A stretch of 64,000 bases of DNA, taken from assembly GCA_963691815.1 (NCBI GenBank), contig OY829659.1:17530241-17594240 (forward strand), written 5' to 3'. The first letter of the stretch is position 1; every line of letters starts with the position of its first letter. A program made the position numbers and the translations under genes. This DNA comes from Echiichthys vipera. Taxonomy: Eukaryota; Chordata; Actinopteri; Perciformes; Trachinidae. The notes beneath the pieces were generated by a model. That model worked only from the letters and a program-made list of their open reading frames with translations. It was not told the DNA's origin and did not search any database. Positions 61,046 to 64,000 of this stretch are shown here, in pieces.

Positions 61046-63841
61046 TCACAGATCAGTGTATGTAACTGGGGTGACGCCATGAATCAGGAGCGTCGGCCCC
61101 AAACCATTGGTCACTGCCTCCACTTGAGCTAAGTACTGCTGTGACTGGCTGGGGTGAGCAGTTGGTCGAGGTAAATACAAGAAGCGAACTGCAGCTTGCG
61201 AGCTGTGCTCCATCAACATACAGTTCACCGCGGACAAGAAGTCCTCGGACAGAGCTTGAGCTGGCTCTGCAGGGGGCTCCATGTCCCGCTGAACATGGTG
61301 CTGTACCACAGAGTCCCAAGGCACAATCTTTATCGACGCCCTGATCCTCAGCTTCCTCAGCAATTCTCGGAACGTCTCTTCGTTAACCACCCAGCCCTGG
61401 TCGCTGGACTCGGTCTCCACGTTAAGGAAGATTCTCATTCTTGCATGGCGCCATTTGTTGGACATGTTGAGCACGCATGCCATCTGCAGCAGGAAGAGGC
61501 TGCACACATCCTCGTAATCACGGCTGCCTGGCTGGAGCAGGTTTAGAGGCCACACATCTATCGTCCGCTCTGACCCGTCCACCTTGCTATCTTTACCCTC
61601 ACCCTCTAACTGGAAGAAATAGCGGGCAAGGCACACGTTTTTGTTCATTTTAATGGCGTCAGAAATGATCCCTACGTATTCCTCTGGTGATAGCCAGCGT
61701 GGGCTCTCAACATGTCGGACTGGGGGGAAATGGGCCTGTAATGAAGGCAAATCAACCCCAAAATTATATTCGTCCTCACTCCCTTGTCCCATTGAAGAGT
61801 CACAGAACGCAGAATCTTGTAAGAAGAAGTCCTCAGGAGTGCAGCTGTCATAGAAACCCAAAATCAGTGTGTTGGGCTTCATGCCACCTTGTGGAGGGAA
61901 AGAGAAATGCAGCTAATGCATCATTTGAATCTGTACTGAATGTGTACATGGCAGGGATTATTTACCTAGGCCTGTGATGCGTAGCAGATGCTGTGTTCCC
62001 TGTCTGACGGAGTGAGACAGCGTCAGGTCTACAAAGGCCTTCACCCCGAGTTTATCTACTAGGCTCAACCAGAAGTTGTACTGCTGCTGGACTGGGTCTG
62101 ATGGCAGGGTGTCTATAACACAGGAGATGTATAAATGAATGTACCACATAGAATTGAGGAATACAAATAGTTATAGTACAATACAGTGCTTCATTTCATG
62201 GATACAATACCAATGGACACATTTTAGCAGATTTGCAGAACAGTTGTGAAAGAAGTACTTAAGTAAAACTACCACAATATAAAAACACCAAGACCTGCAT
62301 TTAAAATCCAACGTAAGTAAAAGTAAAGTACTTATTCTGCAGGAAATGTCCCCTGAATCTGATGCTGTATATAGTTATTTATCACATTATTAGATTGTTA
62401 ACAGTTAGTTTGGCCCAGTAGTTCCAGTGGTTGACTATTCCTAACTAATGCATTACTGGTATGTTGGATACTGTGACCTCTTTGTAAGCGGGCCCGAGCC
62501 AAATAGGTATGGTTCAATCTGAAAAGTAAAAAGTACAATATTTCCCACTGAAATGTAGTATAAAGTAACATAACATGAAAATACTCAAGTAAATCACAAG
62601 TAACCTCAGAACAGTACTTAATTCCTCAAATTAAATTTTCTGATTGTATTGTTTGTAGACAATGTAGCTCAGGACAAGTAACCTTTTAATGGATAGAAAA
62701 GGGCACAAGCCCTGAGCTACCCTCCGGGCTCAAGAACAACTACTACAACTTGTAGAAAATGTCGGTCACCAGGGGGCAGAGAGGTGAACTGTGAGGTAGT
62801 GAATGAATGAATGAATTAATACTGTATGTCAGCACCTTGTTATCTGAATCCCTGGGGTGCATCGAACAATATATTTTCTTAAGGTTTGAAAATATTGCTG
62901 TTTAGCAAAATAAAGAAGCTAGACATTTGGCTGAATTAAAGTCAGACATGGTTTTTGTTTGTTTTTTTCTCTATATTTGTCTCCCAGAACTGAAAGTCTG
63001 TATTCTTCAAAAATACAGACAGCAGCTGCTGCTTTAAATTGCACAGGTCTAATGTAACAACAATACAGAGGAAAGTGTATTATCTTTTTAATAATGCAAG
63101 AGAAGCAGCAGATGTTAGTGAAAGCCTTCTATGAACTTTGGTGATATGGAGCCTACTTTAATATTTCCTGCTCATCTTGTTGATGTGTGCTCAGACTGAA
63201 TGATAAAAATAGTATAGTAACATGATGCCACATTGATTAAATACATCAGTTAAAGGCTTCCAGACACATGAAGAGGCCAAAAGGTGAGTGTCACTTGGCT
63301 TCTAAACCACAGTGATCCAAAGATAAGAATAATGTAATACTGTTAGCTGCAGATGGCCGTCACAGGCACATCCAAAGAGAATTACCCATATCTCCCAGCT
63401 GCACGTGGCCCAACACATACAGTCCTCCCTTCTTGAGCTGGTTGACAAACAAGATGAGCTGACAGGAGGAGCGAGGGTTGGCCACCATCAACAACATCTG
63501 CGGCCTCCAGAACTTCACATGGTCTTTCCTCACATCCAGCATCAACAGATACTTACGCACCTAAACCAAAAGGAAGACGGCATTGTTGACACTCTGTAGC
63601 GCATGTCTGTTTATGCGTGTGTGTGTGTGTCTGCATGAGTCTAAATACCTGATGGAAAATGAGAGCCTGGCTGATGTAGCCCCAGCTGCTTGTGGGTGAT
63701 CGATAGTGGAGGAAAAGCAGCAGCAGTAAAAGGAGGACGATGCTGCCTGAGGAGTACACAGGGTTAATGACGAACATCATCACTAAACAGCTCAGGATGC
63801 CCAGCAGGCAGGTGTGCCAGGAGAAGAGCTGGAAGGTCGGT
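61046..63841 (-). CDS. slc12a9: Solute carrier family 12 member 9 (CIP1), 3' part
   Basis: Last four coding exons (63841-63649, 63560-63386, 62112-61966, 61887-61046), about 451 C-terminal residues, of the cation-chloride-cotransporter-family protein SLC12A9; the 5' part lies beyond the right edge. The first visible exon encodes the final membrane segments (WHTCLLGILSCLVMMFVINP, SGSIVLLLLLLLFLHYRSP) and SSWGYISQALIFHQ. The rest is the cytoplasmic SLC12 C-terminal domain: VRKYLLMLDVRKDHVKFWRP, NQLKKGGLYVLGHVQLGD, KAFVDLTLSHSVRQGTQHLL, MKPNTLILGFYD and a terminal LLIHGVTPVTYTDL that matches the human C terminus closely. All exon phases fit. SLC12A9 is reported to interact with and modulate other CCC transporters and to act in lysosomal ion handling; its own transport is debated. 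An acidic, less conserved insert sits between GFYD and the SPEEYVGIISDAIKMNKN block. Confidence 0.95.
62235..62610. repeat. Dispersed teleost repeat in slc12a9 intron
   Basis: It contains GAAGTACTTAAGTAAAACTA and many AAGTA-type motifs (AAGTAAAAGTAAAGTAC, ATACTCAAGTAAA) typical of the same fish repeat family seen at 39010-39250. Confidence 0.5.
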
Positions 63842-64000
63842 CTGTTAAACATACAGAGACAAACAACAGAAGCGGAGAGAGATAATGAATATAATCTATG
63901 ATGGTAATAAATCAAAGTGAGGCTGTGGGTTGTTCTACGATTGTATATGATGTTGAGGACTAGTGATATCTGGCTTTCAAATCTCTCTCTTTGAGCCAGT

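Overview
The window is vertebrate nuclear DNA, almost certainly from a ray-finned and probably percomorph teleost. The genes are split by GT-AG introns, most of them short. The non-coding DNA carries repeat families I recognise as typical of teleosts: terminal-inverted-repeat MITEs, a SINE-like element ending in TTGAA repeats, a LINE 3' tail ending in GAAT repeats, and long CA/GT microsatellites. One gene is most like fish 20-beta-hydroxysteroid dehydrogenase 2. I see no bacterial, viral or CRISPR content.

Layout from left to right. (1) 0.6-6.2 kb, plus strand: two tandem, complete five-exon genes of the L6 transmembrane-4 (TM4SF1/4/5/18) family, each encoding 190 residues. (2) 7.8-11.8 kb, minus strand: a complete six-coding-exon mitochondrial ornithine carrier, slc25a15, 302 residues. 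(3) 11.8-26.4 kb: repeat-rich DNA with no recognisable complete gene. It holds a 31-bp tandem array, a long GT microsatellite, nested TIR elements and a candidate terminal exon of the next gene at 19.2 kb. (4) 26.4-31.4 kb, minus strand: an insulin receptor substrate gene in two coding exons (PH exon; PTB plus tyrosine-rich tail exon). (5) 36.5-47.1 kb, minus strand: a complete 18-coding-exon photoreceptor membrane guanylyl cyclase, about 1117 residues, whose third-last intron holds a 1.2-kb array of 40-bp repeats and whose next intron upstream holds a 107-bp CA/GT tract close to a splice acceptor. (6) 47.3-53.8 kb: intergenic DNA with a LINE ORF2 relic and other dispersed repeats. (7) 53.9-59.6 kb, plus strand: a complete 11-exon short-chain steroid/acyl-CoA dehydrogenase, 324 residues, with a TATA box. 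(8) 61.0-63.8 kb, minus strand: the 3' part (last four coding exons) of slc12a9, running off the right edge and convergent with gene 7.

The genes do not form a single pathway; they are independent vertebrate genes. The exon models rest on splice sites I read by eye. In every complete gene the summed exon lengths are divisible by three and the junction codons rebuild family-conserved residues. The most informative points are a gene-conversion-like block between the two tm4sf copies, the unusual structure and neighbourhood of the IRS gene (a possible irs3 orthologue with a spliced C terminus), and the intronic repeats of the guanylyl cyclase. I did not find a convincing wholly new biological system.
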